From Deltaproteobacteria bacterium (GTDB taxonomy: Bacteria > Desulfobacterota > DSM-4660 > Desulfatiglandales > B25-G16), in NCBI GenBank assembly GCA_003646935.1, contig QMLW01000146.1, positions 1 to 5,949 of the forward strand: 5,949 nt of DNA, given 5' to 3'. The notes below the pieces were generated by a model that was given only the letters and a program-made list of their open reading frames with translations, was not told where the DNA came from and ran no database searches. The position numbers and the translations under genes were made by a program. Of this stretch, positions 5,101 to 5,949 are shown piece by piece. The first letter of the stretch is position 1. Each line of letters starts with the position of its first letter.

Positions 5101-5949
5101 TTAGTAGCTATATGAAGCAGACAGATAACCGATAAAATTACTTATCTCAACATCCTGAATCGCAGTGCTATTCGCTACAACCTGGGCATCCCCCTTTCCC
5201 AATGAGTACATCATGCCCAGCGTAATGCCGGACCTTTTTTGATACGAGGTGATACTTAAGCTCAGGCCATAAATATCCACATTCTCAGGTTGATCGGTCT
5301 GGGTAGATGATAACGATGGCGTGTTGGCATTATCTGTGAAAAACCCGGCTCTCCCCGCGAACCTCTCAGTGAAATAATACTCTGTCCCCAGAGAGAAGTT
5401 ATAAGTCGCTTCCTTGTCTGAAACCTCTTGATAGTACGTGATATCCCCCGAGAACAGGAGCCTGGGCGATGCAAAGTAAGCAACTCCAAGAGCGGTTGTA
5501 AGGGGGAACTTATCCTTTTCCTCATCGGCTACTCGTGTAAAGTATATGGCATCCGTGTTGGTGAAATCGTAAATCGTTGAATCGATAAGATACGGAACAG
5601 GCGATGAGGTATCCCTGAACAGTACCTGTCTTTCATTATCGCTCGAGGCTACATATATTTTTGAAATCGTTAATCCTACTGCTAGCTTATCCAAAGGTTC
5701 CCAAATTGCCCCTATGATGGGTTTATAGCCCCAATCCTCTTTGGTTTCATAGTAATTGATTACATAATGATCGCCCTGATCGAAGTGAAGAAATTGAGTT
5801 CTGATAATTTCCATACTCCTGTAATAGGCGTAAAGCGTTGCCCCGATTGAAAAGGAGTCGGAAACGCTGAATGCGTATGATGGTCCAAGGAGATATGTCT
5901 TGTCATTGTCGTTTATGTTAATCGTATATGTCTCGATGGGGTTATCGGG
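5101..5949 (-). CDS. Outer-membrane beta-barrel protein, FadL/OmpP1-like, C-terminal part (5' end cut by window)
   Basis: The frame is open to the window edge. The ATG at 5812-5814 is internal, since 45 in-frame codons precede it (including GPSYAFSVSDSFSIGATLYAYYR). 282 residues are present; full FadL-family proteins are usually about 400-500, so roughly the last two thirds is seen. The sequence is a run of amphipathic strands with alternating hydrophobic and polar residues, such as KLAVGLTISKIY, FPLTTALGVAYF, RLLFSGDITYY, YNFSLGTEYYF, RFAGRAGFFTDN, YGLSLSITSY and ITLGMMYSLGKGD, separated by polar loops. It ends in SASYSY, with a terminal aromatic residue as is common for barrel insertion signals. 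Known for the family: FadL/TodX barrels import hydrophobic compounds across the outer membrane. The FadL label rests on overall strand pattern and on phrases such as P-x-x-x-LGVAY followed by SGDITYY. Another transport barrel is possible, because the N-terminal plug region lies outside the window. The caspase-like gene begins 543 bp downstream, so a shared operon is uncertain. Confidence 0.8.
   Translation of the reverse strand, partial: PDNPIETYTININDNDKTYLLGPSYAFSVSDSFSIGATLYAYYRSMEIIRTQFLHFDQGDHYVINYYETKEDWGYKPIIGAIWEPLDKLAVGLTISKIYVASSDNERQVLFRDTSSPVPYLIDSTIYDFTNTDAIYFTRVADEEKDKFPLTTALGVAYFASPRLLFSGDITYYQEVSDKEATYNFSLGTEYYFTERFAGRAGFFTDNANTPSLSSTQTDQPENVDIYGLSLSITSYQKRSGITLGMMYSLGKGDAQVVANSTAIQDVEISNFIGYLSASYSY

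Overview
The window looks like chromosomal DNA from a Gram-negative bacterium. It carries an outer-membrane beta-barrel gene, exported proteins with Sec-type signals, and dispersed non-coding repeats of the kind found in Desulfobacterota, Nitrospirota and related environmental lineages. That lineage guess is inference from style, because no phylogenetic marker is present. Three of the four genes lie on the minus strand, two genes are cut by the window ends, and no RNA gene, CRISPR array or transposase was found.

Layout. Positions 3-650 (+) hold the C-terminal ~40% of a histidine ammonia-lyase-family enzyme (hutH-like). A ~195 bp convergent spacer (651-844) follows, with a degenerate dispersed repeat and a weak two-way hairpin. 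On the minus strand, 1822-4557 encodes a 911-residue exported multidomain protein: signal segment, Gly and Thr-rich linker, fibronectin III domain, Ig-like modules, a YfaP/DUF2135 domain and a C-terminal caspase-like (peptidase C14) domain with its His/Cys dyad. Immediately downstream, 845-1765 (-) encodes a 306-residue exported protein of unknown function. The two genes are 56 bp apart, and that gap contains a perfect 17-bp hairpin. A 543 bp AT-rich spacer (4558-5100) holds an inverted array of octamers and a nested inverted repeat. From 5101 to the window end (-) lies the C-terminal part of a FadL-like outer-membrane beta-barrel.

How the genes may work together. The strongest candidate for something new is the pair at 845-4557, an exported caspase-like protease followed by an exported companion. 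The caspase fold appears to be split by an ~80-residue insertion between its first strand and first helix. It also carries an EF-hand-like loop near its end, and a Ser stands where a lipobox Cys would be expected. This suggests an envelope or extracellular proteolysis module whose neighbour could be a substrate, inhibitor or partner. That functional link rests on gene order alone. The lyase and the beta-barrel have no evident connection to it.
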